Assembly: GCA_002452215.1 (NCBI GenBank) | Contig: DKCO01000013.1 | Coordinates: forward strand, 44,259-108,258 | DNA length: 64,000 bases | Direction: 5' to 3' | Source of the DNA: Spirochaetales bacterium UBA6872 | Lineage (GTDB): Bacteria > Spirochaetota > Spirochaetia > Sphaerochaetales > Sphaerochaetaceae | In this document: one piece after another, positions 24,961 through 33,889 of the stretch | Numbering within the stretch: the first letter of the stretch is position 1 | How the letters are laid out: every line of letters begins with the position of its first letter | Program-made: the position numbers and the translations under genes | The notes under the pieces: generated by a model | What the model was told of the DNA's origin: nothing | The model's input: only the letters and a program-made list of their open reading frames with translations | Databases searched by the model: none

Positions 24961-25998
24961 TTAGAGTTTTATGATTTTTTTATCTTCAGAACTCTTATAT
25001 ACAGCTTCGATAATAGAGACAGCTTTCATTGCCTCTTCGCCTGTAATAAATGGCTTTCTGCCTGTTTTGATTGCATCTATGACATCTTCGAATTCCAGTT
25101 TGTGCCCATGATAACCAATAGCCTTTGGATCTGATGCGCCCCCTCCAGATGTAATCAAGGAAGAGTATTTTTCTCTTATCTCATTGTCTTCTGGCCTTTC
25201 ATCTTTAAAACTCCAAAACTTCAAGCTTTCTTCTTCAAGAATTGCGCTACCCTCTGTACCAGAGATCTCGATCCTCTTGAAAAACCCTGGCCATGATGAT
25301 GTAGTTCCTTCTATGACTCCCAAAGCACCGGATTTAAATGTAAGAACAGCGGCAGCTGTATCCTCAACTTCGATATTTGTGTGTGCTAGTGTTCTACATT
25401 CTCCAGATACTGTATCGACAGCTCCTCCAAACCAAGAGAGCAAATCGATTGCATGGATGCCTTGATTCATCAAAGCCCCACCGCCATCAAGTTTCTTTGT
25501 TCCATGCCAAGAGACAGAGTCATAGTACTCTTGCGAGCGATACCACTTTATTTGAGCATCGATCAAGACTACTTTTCCGAACCGGCCTTCATCAAGAGCT
25601 TTCTTTATAAGACGTGGTGCATCATGGAATCTTGACTGGAAGATACCAGAAAGAACAACATTCTTCTCTTTTGCTTTATCAATAAGTTTTTGGCATCTTT
25701 CTACAGTTATTTCCAAAGGTTTTTCTATTACAACATTCTTTCCTTGATCCATTGCCTTCAAAGCAACATCCAAGTGCGCTCCAGATGGAGTTGTTATTGT
25801 TACAGTGTCAACAACAGAGAGAAAAGCGTTGAAGTCAGAAAAAGCTTTGCATCCATTCTTTTCAGCAAATGCGTCAGCTCTTTCTTTGTTGATATCATAA
25901 CAAGCGACAAGTTCTGCATCAGCAATCTCTTTCAAGGCCATTGCATGGACAGACGCAATCACACCTGTCCCTATTATCCCAAATCTTATTTTGTCCAT
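24961..25998 (-). CDS. Gfo/Idh/MocA-family oxidoreductase
   Basis: A 345-residue NAD(P)-dependent sugar or inositol dehydrogenase-like protein. N-terminal Rossmann fold FGIIGTGVIASVHAMAL; VVIEKPL carries the conserved catalytic Lys of the EKP motif; GGGALMNQGIHAIDLLSWF is the second conserved motif with its His. It is the last gene of the lacI-tctCBA operon and its start overlaps the preceding oxidoreductase gene by 13 nt. The substrate is unknown; linkage to a TTT transporter suggests an imported sugar acid or cyclic polyol derivative (inference). Confidence 0.87.
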   Translation of the reverse strand: MDKIRFGIIGTGVIASVHAMALKEIADAELVACYDINKERADAFAEKNGCKAFSDFNAFLSVVDTVTITTPSGAHLDVALKAMDQGKNVVIEKPLEITVERCQKLIDKAKEKNVVLSGIFQSRFHDAPRLIKKALDEGRFGKVVLIDAQIKWYRSQEYYDSVSWHGTKKLDGGGALMNQGIHAIDLLSWFGGAVDTVSGECRTLAHTNIEVEDTAAAVLTFKSGALGVIEGTTSSWPGFFKRIEISGTEGSAILEEESLKFWSFKDERPEDNEIREKYSSLITSGGGASDPKAIGYHGHKLEFEDVIDAIKTGRKPFITGEEAMKAVSIIEAVYKSSEDKKIIKL

Positions 25999-27077
25999 TT
26001 TACCTCCCTTGCATCGGCTTGCGCCTCGATTGCAATTCTGGCGCTTTCAAATACATGATCTTCGCTCATGGCTCGATTGCCACCATCGATGCAATCCAAT
26101 ATGAACTGCCCGAAGAAAGGAAATCCAACCGTTCCAGATGCATTTATGTGATGCTCACCTTTGCTATCAACAAAATAAATGTTGTCTGTGCTATCTTTTT
26201 CTGCAACATTTACATATTTTCTTATCTCTGCTGTAGCCTTTGTTCCAACAATGAATACTCTTCCATCTCCCCAAGCTCTGAGTCCATCTGGAGTGAACCA
26301 ATCCATTCGAACATAGCAAGATGCACCGCTTGATGTCGTAACAACAGCCTCTCCGAAGTCATTGAACTCTGGCTTGTCTTGATTCTCATAGTTTCCAACT
26401 TGGCTATAATCAACTGTTGCACTATCAGAATGTGTATATGAAAGAAGTTGCTCGAATTGATGTGTACCTATATCAGCAAGTATCCCTCCGTTCTTGTCTT
26501 TTTCGAAAAACCACGCTGGTCTTGTTGTCTTATTGAGTCTATGTGGCGCAAGAATAGTGACAGAGACTATCTTTCCGAATAATCCCTCGTCAATCATCTT
26601 CTGTACATAGACAGCAGCCTCGACATGGATTCGCTCGCCAAAATAGACCATAAACTTCTTCCTGTATTGCTCAACTGCCTCTTTTACTCTTTCAAGGTCG
26701 ACAAGAGACAACAGTCCTGGCTTATCAACAAAGATGTTCTTTCCTTTTGACATGGCTTTGATTGCAAGATTTGCCCTTTTGTCTGGTCTTATCGCACTAG
26801 CTACAAGGGAAATACTTTCATCGTCCAAAATAGCATTCTCCGAATCGACATCAATTGCCTCTGGATATTGTTTTTGGAACTCTTTTACCTTTTTATCATC
26901 TGGATCATAAACATTCTTAAGCTCCGCTCCAGCTTCTTTCAAACCGTTGACCATAGCATATATGTGCCCATGGTCAAGGCCGATTACAGAAAATTTGAAT
27001 TCGCCAGGTTTTACAACCTTTTCTACGACGTTCTTAGAAACAGGAGCATAGTTCTGTCCATCCATCTTGCCACTCAT
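25986..27077 (-). CDS. Gfo/Idh/MocA-family oxidoreductase (second paralogue)
   Basis: 363 residues. The Rossmann fold begins about 28 residues in (FKFSVIGLDHGHIYAMVNGL), with the usual glycine motif altered to GLDHGH, the form seen in a subgroup of this family. NIFVDKPGLLS replaces the EKP motif, keeping the Lys. NGGILADIGTHQFEQLLSY retains the D-x-G-x-H catalytic pair. The motif differences from its neighbour suggest a different step of the same pathway. ATG overlaps the tctA stop by 4 nt. Confidence 0.84.
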   Translation of the reverse strand: MSGKMDGQNYAPVSKNVVEKVVKPGEFKFSVIGLDHGHIYAMVNGLKEAGAELKNVYDPDDKKVKEFQKQYPEAIDVDSENAILDDESISLVASAIRPDKRANLAIKAMSKGKNIFVDKPGLLSLVDLERVKEAVEQYRKKFMVYFGERIHVEAAVYVQKMIDEGLFGKIVSVTILAPHRLNKTTRPAWFFEKDKNGGILADIGTHQFEQLLSYTHSDSATVDYSQVGNYENQDKPEFNDFGEAVVTTSSGASCYVRMDWFTPDGLRAWGDGRVFIVGTKATAEIRKYVNVAEKDSTDNIYFVDSKGEHHINASGTVGFPFFGQFILDCIDGGNRAMSEDHVFESARIAIEAQADAREVKWTK

Positions 27078-28573
27078 TTTGCCTTCCTTTTACCGATTTT
27101 CTTGAATACTCCGAATTGAGAAAGAACCAAAGCAATGATCAAAATCAAAAAGAAAACACAAATAGGTCTTTGGAACATAGGGGCAAATGATCCATTTGAA
27201 AGCTTCAATGCACGTCTTAGATTCGAGTCAAGCATCGAGCCAAGTATGACTCCAAGCAAGAAAGGAGCCGCAGGAAACTCAAGCGATGTCAAGACCAACC
27301 CAATCAAGCCGAATATGAACATTACTTTAACATCAAAGAGATTGTAATTGATCAGATATGAACCAATTACGCAAAGAACATAGATAATCGGCATCAAGAA
27401 TTTTTTGTTTACTCCGAGGATTTTCACAGTGATCTTCGATAGAACAAGCGCAATCAAGAACATAGCAAATGATGCCAATGCAAGATAGACGCAAATATTA
27501 TATAAAAAATCTGGCGACTCAGACATCAACAAAGGCCCAGGCCTATAGCCATGCATCAAGAATGCTGCAAGAAGGACAGCTGCCGGAGCAGATCCTGGGA
27601 CAGCAAGGCTTAACACAGGAATTATAGCACCGCCGATACATGAGTTGTTTCCAGTCTCTACTGTGATAACTCCTCTTGGGTTTCCTTTTCCGAATGTCTT
27701 TCTCTCTTCCTCGCTTGAAAGGCTCTTTGTTGCCCAATAAGAAAGCCATCCTCCAGTGTCTTCTCCGACACCAGGAATTATTCCAACACCTACTCCTATG
27801 ATAGCTGAGCGGATGATTGTTATTATATTCTTACAAATAAGCTTTATGCCTTTCTTAGCCTCAAATTTTGATGACGCTATAACATTCTCTTGCTGGTTTC
27901 TCTTAAATGCTCTAACAATCTCAGGAAAACCAAAAAGTCCAATCATTACAGGAATAAGCTGTATTCCAGACATCAAATTCACATTTCCAAAGCTGAAACG
28001 TGCGAAAGTATCAACAGTGTCGAGACCGATTACAGATACAATTAGACCAAGCACACCACTTATCCATCCTTTTATAGGACTTGCTTGTGCTGTGATTGTT
28101 CCACAAATAAGGATTCCGAATACAGAAAGAAGGAAGAACTCCCATGATGCAAACTTCAGTGCAAGACTTGTCAAAAGAGGTGTCAATGTGAGAACAAAGA
28201 TAACACTGATCATGGTTCCTAGGAAACTTGAACCAGTTGCCAGAAATATAGCAAGACCGCCCTTTCCTTGCTTTGCCATTGGATATCCATCCAAAGCTGT
28301 CGCCGCAGAAGCTGGTGTTCCAGGAATATTCAATAGGATTGCTGATTGGCACCCTCCTGAGATTGCACCAACATAGATCGACAAGAGCGCAATAAGTGCT
28401 GTCTGAGTCGGAAAGTTATATGTCAATCCCGTCAAAAGTGCAATTGCCATTGTAGCAGAGAGCCCCGGGAGCATTCCCATTACAAGGCCTACAAGCGTTG
28501 CCAGGAACATGACCAGAAGATTGAATGGTTGCATTGCCGTCACGAATGCAACACCAAGATATTCTAATGCCAT
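27074..28573 (-). CDS. tctA: Tripartite tricarboxylate transporter, large permease TctA
   Basis: A 499-residue inner-membrane permease with about eleven hydrophobic segments. The TctA signature is visible near the N-terminus (GLVMGMLPGLSATMAIALLTGLTYNFP) and again in the middle (IIGVGVGIIPGVGEDTGGWLSYW), with QSAILLNIPGTPASAATALDGYPMA. It forms the channel of a secondary, binding-protein-dependent TTT system together with TctB and TctC. It lies 11 nt downstream of tctB and overlaps the oxidoreductase gene by 4 nt. Confidence 0.93.
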   Translation of the reverse strand: MALEYLGVAFVTAMQPFNLLVMFLATLVGLVMGMLPGLSATMAIALLTGLTYNFPTQTALIALLSIYVGAISGGCQSAILLNIPGTPASAATALDGYPMAKQGKGGLAIFLATGSSFLGTMISVIFVLTLTPLLTSLALKFASWEFFLLSVFGILICGTITAQASPIKGWISGVLGLIVSVIGLDTVDTFARFSFGNVNLMSGIQLIPVMIGLFGFPEIVRAFKRNQQENVIASSKFEAKKGIKLICKNIITIIRSAIIGVGVGIIPGVGEDTGGWLSYWATKSLSSEEERKTFGKGNPRGVITVETGNNSCIGGAIIPVLSLAVPGSAPAAVLLAAFLMHGYRPGPLLMSESPDFLYNICVYLALASFAMFLIALVLSKITVKILGVNKKFLMPIIYVLCVIGSYLINYNLFDVKVMFIFGLIGLVLTSLEFPAAPFLLGVILGSMLDSNLRRALKLSNGSFAPMFQRPICVFFLILIIALVLSQFGVFKKIGKRKAK

Positions 28574-28584
28574 TTAATATCTCC

Positions 28585-29094
28585 TTAAGGAAGCGCTGCA
28601 TTGAAGCAGTACTGAAATACAATCACAACCAATGCAATAGCACCCATTGCGACAATGATGTTCATCCACCATTTTGCAGCTCTCAGATAGAAAAAGAGAG
28701 CAAGTAAGAAAATTATAGATGCGATCCAGAATGGGAGGATCTCCATCAAAATAAATGAATATATTGCCATAATCACAACACCGCCTGCTGTGAAAAGAGT
28801 CTCTTTGCTGGTTATATATTCCTTTATACCTTTGCACGCTTTATTAACATGCTTAGACAAATCGCCTTTTATATCATCACTACCTTTTAACAGTCCAAAA
28901 GCAAAGATGATACTGAATATAAACAGAAAAGCTCCAAGGATTACAGGTAAAAATCCAGGGGAAATTGAAAATTCTGTTATGAAATAAGGAGCACTAGCCG
29001 CTCTTTTGTAGATAAGCAAGCCCTCGACAAATACGTAAATGCCAAGAATTGCCAAGACAAAAGAGAAGACAAGTTCCTTCGTCTTTTTTTCCAT
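28585..29094 (-). CDS. tctB: Tripartite tricarboxylate transporter, small membrane subunit TctB
   Basis: 169 residues with four hydrophobic segments (ELVFSFVLAILGIYVFVEGL, GFLPVILGAFLFIFSIIFAFG, GVVIMAIYSFILMEILPFW, IIVAMGAIALVVIVFQYCF), the size and topology of TctB. The sequence is poorly conserved in this family; position between tctC and tctA makes the call. Confidence 0.85.
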   Translation of the reverse strand: MEKKTKELVFSFVLAILGIYVFVEGLLIYKRAASAPYFITEFSISPGFLPVILGAFLFIFSIIFAFGLLKGSDDIKGDLSKHVNKACKGIKEYITSKETLFTAGGVVIMAIYSFILMEILPFWIASIIFLLALFFYLRAAKWWMNIIVAMGAIALVVIVFQYCFNAALP

Positions 29095-29113
29095 AAAAAT
29101 GTCCTTATAGATT

Positions 29114-29139
29114 ACGGGCCGCCTTTTTAGGCAACCCGT
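29114..29139 (-). promoter_or_regulatory. Hairpin between tctC and tctB
   Basis: ACGGGCCGCC (29114-29123) and GGCAACCCGT (29130-29139) pair over 10 bp on the minus strand, with two G-U pairs and a 6-nt loop, and no T-run. Such intercistronic stems often stabilise the upstream binding-protein mRNA relative to the permease cistrons; here that is an inference from position. Confidence 0.55.
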
Positions 29140-29151
29140 TTGGATACAAAA

Positions 29152-30165
29152 CTACTTTCGCTCGATACCGAATTTCGCTGGGTCGATAGTGACAGCACCA
29201 GCATCATACATCAAATAGCATGCTTTGGAAGCAAAATTCTCAAGATATGCTTGAGACTCCTCTCTTCCCATCGGTATCACATCAAAACTCTTGAGAGCGC
29301 AGAAATCCAAGAAAGCTTGATCCTTTACAGCATAAGAAAATGCTTTGTCTAGCTTTGCAAGAGATGTCTCAGGAAGTCCTTTTGGAATAAGAATGCCTGT
29401 AACCTCTCCCATTGGAAGATACTTTGCAGCCTCTGGATAGAATTCCTTTATAGATGGGATAGTAATTCCATCAGCAATTGTAATGTCCTTGTCAGAAAGT
29501 GTGCAAAGTGCTTTTACCTGTCCTGAGATGATTGCATCCTTGTATTCAGCCAAAAGCTGTGGACAGAAATCAACTTCGCCAGCAAGAGTTGCTGTGAAAG
29601 CAGGTCCACCACCTTGGTATGTGATGTGCTTGTATGGTGCTCCAGCAATCTGCTTGATAATCTCTGCTCCGAAGTGACCACCAGAACCAATACCAGCTGT
29701 TCCAGCTGTAATTTCACCAGGATTTTCCTGAATTGCTTTTATCAAGTCCTCAATGGTATTGAAAGGAGAGTTTGCTGGCACTACAATAACATTTGGAGCA
29801 TAGGTGGCAATCCAGATATCCCAGTCTCTGAAAGTCTTGTCTGTATAACCATTGATTGGCATTGTACAAAAAGCAAGCATGCCATTTGCCAATAAAGTAT
29901 ACCCATCTACCTTGCTATTTTGGACGTTCAGTGTTCCAGCACTGCCACCAGCACCAGGTGTGTTTACAACATTGATGGTTACTCCAAGATCCTTTCCCAT
30001 AGCATTTGCGAGTGCGCGGGCTGTAAGGTCTGTGGTTCCACCTGCTCCATATGGAACAGTCATGTTGATAGTCTTGTTTGGATATGTATCCTCTGTTGCG
30101 CCTTGGGCGAAAAGAGTTGCTGATACAAAGCCGATCAACAATAAGATGACCATAATCTTTTTCAT
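29152..30165 (-). CDS. tctC: TTT transporter substrate-binding protein TctC (Bug family)
   Basis: A 337-residue periplasmic solute receptor. Signal peptide MKKIMVILLLIGFVSATLFAQG. The mature protein starts with YPNKTINMTVPYGAGGTTDLTARALANAM, the hallmark Bug ligand-binding loop, followed by VNTPGAGGSAGTLNVQNSKVDGYTLL and GTAGIGSGGHFGAEIIKQIAG. Bug proteins bind carboxylated ligands through such backbone loops. It starts 1 nt after the lacI stop, so the repressor and receptor are translated from one transcript. Confidence 0.93.
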   Translation of the reverse strand: MKKIMVILLLIGFVSATLFAQGATEDTYPNKTINMTVPYGAGGTTDLTARALANAMGKDLGVTINVVNTPGAGGSAGTLNVQNSKVDGYTLLANGMLAFCTMPINGYTDKTFRDWDIWIATYAPNVIVVPANSPFNTIEDLIKAIQENPGEITAGTAGIGSGGHFGAEIIKQIAGAPYKHITYQGGGPAFTATLAGEVDFCPQLLAEYKDAIISGQVKALCTLSDKDITIADGITIPSIKEFYPEAAKYLPMGEVTGILIPKGLPETSLAKLDKAFSYAVKDQAFLDFCALKSFDVIPMGREESQAYLENFASKACYLMYDAGAVTIDPAKFGIERK

Positions 30166-30166
30166 C

Positions 30167-31177
30167 TCATTTCCTCCTATTTTCTACAGATTGCCCATCA
30201 ATTATGGAACAATCGTGTATATACCTTTGTGGCTTCAAAGGCTTTCCTTGTATTTGCGCAAGAAGAACCTTTGCGGCCGTAGTTCCAAGCTCAGAGTCGT
30301 TCATATCGACCCGAGCAAATTTGTTCATTCCCGTATAGGACCATTCCGGGGATCCAATCAACAGAACCGAAATGTCGTGAGGAATGTTCAAATTCTTTTC
30401 AACCAGGCAATCAACACCGCCTTTCGCTTGTATATTGAATCCATAGAATATTGCTGTTATATCAGGATGTTCAGATAAGAGCTTTCCTGTCAGTTCATAT
30501 CCTGCTTTTGCAGAAAAATCCCCTTCTTCCACAATTACTTCAGCCTTGCCTTGGCTATGAGTCAAAACAGCAAGACGTCTTGCATCAAGATCTCTTATAT
30601 TTGACTTCCACCCCACATACCCAATCTTTTTATGCCCCTTTTCAATCAGATATTCTATGCCTCTTTTTCCACATCCATAGTTGTCTGTTGTAACCCAAAA
30701 ATAATCTGGAACAGTCTCAAGTGGCCTATCGACAACTACCATATTCATTCCTACATCACGAATGAGTTTCGTGTTCTCGGCACCTTTGCAAGTCGGTGTT
30801 ACGATTATCCCATCGACTCTTTGGGCAAGAAGCCTATGGATTATCGCTTTTTCCCTTTCAGGATCATCATACGTGTCGCAAATGATCATGTCATAACCGC
30901 TTTTCACAAAGACATCTTCTGCTGCAATTATTATTCGAGTGAAAAACTGGTTTTCGAATTGCGGAATCAATATGCCGACAAGCTTTCTGTCCTTGCCTTT
31001 TAACGATGATGCACCATTGCATTTTATGTAATTGAGCTTTGCAGCTGCTTTTAAAACCTTCTCCCTCGTCTCTTCGCTTACATATCTGTCTTTTTTGTCA
31101 TTTAGGACATAGGAAACTGTGCCAACTGTTGTTCCTGCAAGTTCGGCAACATCTTTAAGTGTTGTATAGTTTGCCAT
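30167..31177 (-). CDS. LacI-family transcriptional regulator of the TTT operon
   Basis: 336 residues: N-terminal LacI HTH (TLKDVAELAGTTVGTVSYVLNDK) with hinge, then a periplasmic-binding-protein-like effector domain (KLVGILIPQFENQFFTRIIIAAEDV, DGIIVTPTCK, KKIGYVGWK). The open frame runs on to 32338 antisense to the TraB-family gene; GGAGG 5 nt before ATG 31177 and the family N-terminus fix the start. It heads the operon lacI-tctC-tctB-tctA-gfo-gfo, and a perfect palindromic operator 20 nt upstream predicts autoregulation. The inducer is presumably the transported ligand. Confidence 0.9.
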   Translation of the reverse strand: MANYTTLKDVAELAGTTVGTVSYVLNDKKDRYVSEETREKVLKAAAKLNYIKCNGASSLKGKDRKLVGILIPQFENQFFTRIIIAAEDVFVKSGYDMIICDTYDDPEREKAIIHRLLAQRVDGIIVTPTCKGAENTKLIRDVGMNMVVVDRPLETVPDYFWVTTDNYGCGKRGIEYLIEKGHKKIGYVGWKSNIRDLDARRLAVLTHSQGKAEVIVEEGDFSAKAGYELTGKLLSEHPDITAIFYGFNIQAKGGVDCLVEKNLNIPHDISVLLIGSPEWSYTGMNKFARVDMNDSELGTTAAKVLLAQIQGKPLKPQRYIHDCSIIDGQSVENRRK

Positions 31178-31197
31178 TCCAGCCTCCATAACAATCG

Positions 31198-31217
31198 ATA
31201 TGCAAACGTTTGCATAT
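31198..31217. promoter_or_regulatory. LacI-type operator, perfect 20-bp palindrome
   Basis: ATATGCAAACGTTTGCATAT is a perfect palindrome with the central CG typical of LacI-family operators. It lies between the lacI ATG (31177) and the divergent TraB-family gene, so it probably governs the lacI-tct operon and might affect the divergent gene. Confidence 0.82.
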
Positions 31218-31307
31218 TGCTTTACAAATATAAGGCGTTCATCATCGCCCAAATAAATTGAAACACCAAAGATATACGCTGTCAATAAAAATGTTGAATC
31301 ATTCGAT

Positions 31308-31336
31308 TTGCCACATGTGCACAACAAAGCTATACT
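31308..31336 (+). promoter_or_regulatory. Promoter of the TraB-family gene, leaderless layout
   Basis: TTGCCA (31308-31313), 17 bp, TATACT (31331-31336). ATG 31344 is 7 nt after the -10 box and no Shine-Dalgarno sequence precedes it. Confidence 0.6.
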
Positions 31337-31343
31337 CATTTCT

Positions 31344-32534
31344 ATGGAAATAGAAAAAGTCAGCGACACATACCATAAGATAACATTTACAAACGGCAAG
31401 AAGATATTCCTGATTGGAACAGCACATGTTTCAAAGAGCAGCGTTGAAGAAGTTGAAAACATAATAGAAGAAGAAAAGCCAGACAGAATATGCATCGAAC
31501 TCGATGAGAGCAGATTGAAAAACAAATCAGAGCAAAAGGCATGGGAGTCAATGGATATCAAAAAAGTCCTCAAGGAAGGAAAAGGCTTTTTGCTTCTTGC
31601 TAACACAGCTCTTGCTTCTTTCCAAAAAAGGATGGGCGCAAAGACAGGAATAGATCCTGGCGCAGAAATACTTGGAGCTGCACGCATTGCAAAAGAGAAA
31701 AACATCCCAGTATCGCTTTGCGACAGAGAGATCCAAGTAACATTCAAAAGAGCATGGGCTAAGAGTTCCCTATGGAACAAAAGCAAGCTTCTAGCAACTC
31801 TTATATCAGCAGCATTCTCAAAAGAAGAAGTCACAGAAGAAGAACTTGCAAAGCTCAAGAATGAAGAGACTTTGGAAGCAATGCTTAATGAAGTGGCAAA
31901 AGAACTGCCTTCAGTCAAGGAGGTTCTGATAGACGAAAGAGACAGATTCCTTGCTACAAAAATATTCACAGCACCAGGAGAGAGAAAAGTTGCTGTAATA
32001 GGTGCTGGCCACACACAAGGAATCATCAGAACCCTTGGTCTTTTGGAGAATGGGGAAATATCGACAAACACAGATGATATAAATTCTGTTCCACCTAAAG
32101 GTAAAGCTGGAAAGATCCTATCGTGGATAATTCCACTGGCAATAATCTTGCTAATTGTCCTTGGTATAGTCCTAAATGGATGGGACCAAGGATTGAAGAC
32201 TTTCGGACTATGGGCCATTGCAAACTCCACTGGCACATTTATCTTTACTCTTATCGGAGGCGGAACATTCGTAAACTCTGTACTCAGTGCCATTACAGCT
32301 CCTTTCTTCGCATTGAATCCCGTTCTGGGAGTTGGCATGTTTGCAGGCGTATTGCAAGCTACGATGAAGAAGCCTCAAGTGAAGGACTTCGAGATGTTAA
32401 GCGATGATGCTACAAAGCTGAAAGGCTGGTACAAAAACAGGCTCTTGCGATGCTTGCTAGTCTTCTTAACCAGCTCAATAGGAAGCATTCTAGGATCTCT
32501 TGTTGCATTCCCAATCCTAATTGCAAGGCTGTAG
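31344..32534 (+). CDS. TraB/PrgY-family membrane protein
   Basis: 396 residues. The N-terminal domain (to about 220) carries the TraB/GumN-type motifs FLIGTAHVSKSSVEEVENII, ICIELDESR and VAVIGAGHTQGI, conserved in the family named after the enterococcal pheromone-shutdown proteins and thought to include Tiki-like metalloproteases. The C-terminal part has hydrophobic helices (ILSWIIPLAIILLIVLGIVL, GTFIFTLIGGGTFVNSVL, FFALNPVLGVGMFAGVLQA and a last one near the end). Substrate unknown. The frame starts at TTG 31308, which is the -35 box; ATG 31344 at the predicted transcript start is used. The 3' end overlaps the convergent MATE gene by 18 bp. Confidence 0.85.
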   Translation: MEIEKVSDTYHKITFTNGKKIFLIGTAHVSKSSVEEVENIIEEEKPDRICIELDESRLKNKSEQKAWESMDIKKVLKEGKGFLLLANTALASFQKRMGAKTGIDPGAEILGAARIAKEKNIPVSLCDREIQVTFKRAWAKSSLWNKSKLLATLISAAFSKEEVTEEELAKLKNEETLEAMLNEVAKELPSVKEVLIDERDRFLATKIFTAPGERKVAVIGAGHTQGIIRTLGLLENGEISTNTDDINSVPPKGKAGKILSWIIPLAIILLIVLGIVLNGWDQGLKTFGLWAIANSTGTFIFTLIGGGTFVNSVLSAITAPFFALNPVLGVGMFAGVLQATMKKPQVKDFEMLSDDATKLKGWYKNRLLRCLLVFLTSSIGSILGSLVAFPILIARL

Positions 32535-33884
32535 TTTTCTCAATGCCCTCCTAAATTGGAAAAAGAAGAGTATTGAGCAGAATATTATCGAAATAAAATC
32601 CGATACTGGCTCTGAAAGGTAAACCGCCATAACTTTGTTGTCGGGAAAGATCGCTGGAAGAATGAATATCATTGGGATAATCAAGACAAACTTCCTCATG
32701 ACAGCAACTATAATGGAACTCTTTGCACAGCCAATGGCCGTAAATGTTGCCTGGCATGCCATTTGCACACCAAACAGGCCCATCATAGACATATAAATCC
32801 TAAGGTAAGGAGATGCAAATCTATTTAAAGCATCATCGGATGTGAAAAACCGCACTAATACATTAGGAGCAAACATACACAAAAGCCAAATTGAAAACGT
32901 AAAAATCGTATCTACAGTAACAAGGCGCTTGAATGCGCTTTGGACTCTGCTCTTGTTTCCAGCTCCATAGTTGTAACTTATTATCGGTTGCGTCCCTTGA
33001 CCTATTCCTTGCGTTGGCATCATCACGAATTGCATCACAGATGTAAGGATTGTCATTGCCCCTACAGCTAGATCGCCACCATACTTCAAAAGAGATGAAT
33101 TATAGCAAACGAAAACAAGGCTTTCTGATGATTGCATTATAAAATTTGCTAGTCCCAAGGAAATAGAAGAAAACACTATCTTGTACTCGAGTTTGAGGTT
33201 TTTCTTTTTTATCTTCAATGCTGTTTTCTTTCCGCAAAGAAAAGATAAAACCCAAATTGTTGATACAGCTTGGGAGATTATTGTTGCTAATGCCGCGCCT
33301 TTGACGCCCATGCCAAAAGCAAATATGAAAACTGGATCCAATATTATATTGCAAATTGCACCTATCACAACAGAAAGCATTGATGTCTTTGCAAAACCCT
33401 GGGCTGTGATAAATGCATTCATTCCAAGCGTTAGCTGAACAAATATAGTTCCCAAAGTATATATATTGAGATAGTCGGATGCATAAGAAATAGTATTGTC
33501 GCTAGCTCCAAACGCCAACAAAAGCTCTTCTCCAAAGATGAGAAGCAAAACTGTCAAGGCAATCGATATAAAGATTTGAGTTGTGAAGCAATTACCAAGG
33601 ATCTTCTCGGCAAGATCATTGTTTTTCTTCCCCATCTCAATTGATGCACGTGGTGCGCCACCAGATGATACAAGAGATGCAAAAGCTGATACTATCATGA
33701 TTATAGGGAAACATACTCCAAGGCCAGTTAGTGCCAATGCTCCTGCGCCTGGGATATGTCCGACATAGATCCTATCAACTAGATTGTAAAGCATGTTTAT
33801 AACTTGTGCGCACACTGTTGGGATTGCCAGTTTGAGCATAAGCTTTCCAATTGGCTCTTTTTCCAAGAACGTCCTATCTTCCAT
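32517..33884 (-). CDS. MATE-family efflux protein (MepA-like)
   Basis: 455 residues with about twelve membrane segments; MLKLAIPTVCAQVINMLYNLVDRIYVGHIPG at helix 1 and GLGVCFPIIMIVSAFASLVSSGGAPRASI are typical of the MepA/NorM group. AAAGGA within the end of radA precedes ATG 33884 by about 11 nt; an upstream ATG at 33893 overlaps the radA stop and is too close to that site. It is last in the parA-parB-PPIase-radA-MATE line, probably a passenger. Confidence 0.87.
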   Translation of the reverse strand: MEDRTFLEKEPIGKLMLKLAIPTVCAQVINMLYNLVDRIYVGHIPGAGALALTGLGVCFPIIMIVSAFASLVSSGGAPRASIEMGKKNNDLAEKILGNCFTTQIFISIALTVLLLIFGEELLLAFGASDNTISYASDYLNIYTLGTIFVQLTLGMNAFITAQGFAKTSMLSVVIGAICNIILDPVFIFAFGMGVKGAALATIISQAVSTIWVLSFLCGKKTALKIKKKNLKLEYKIVFSSISLGLANFIMQSSESLVFVCYNSSLLKYGGDLAVGAMTILTSVMQFVMMPTQGIGQGTQPIISYNYGAGNKSRVQSAFKRLVTVDTIFTFSIWLLCMFAPNVLVRFFTSDDALNRFASPYLRIYMSMMGLFGVQMACQATFTAIGCAKSSIIVAVMRKFVLIIPMIFILPAIFPDNKVMAVYLSEPVSDFISIIFCSILFFFQFRRALRKLQPCN

Positions 33885-33889
33885 TTTGA

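Noticed and set aside
27756..28376. 206-codon plus-strand open frame inside tctA
   Set aside because: Antisense shadow of a conserved permease gene, with no ribosome-binding site.
31178..32338. N-terminal extension of the LacI-family gene antisense to the TraB-family gene
   Set aside because: The LacI HTH begins at 31177 with a GGAGG site; the extension is the shadow of the opposite-strand gene and would read through the operator.
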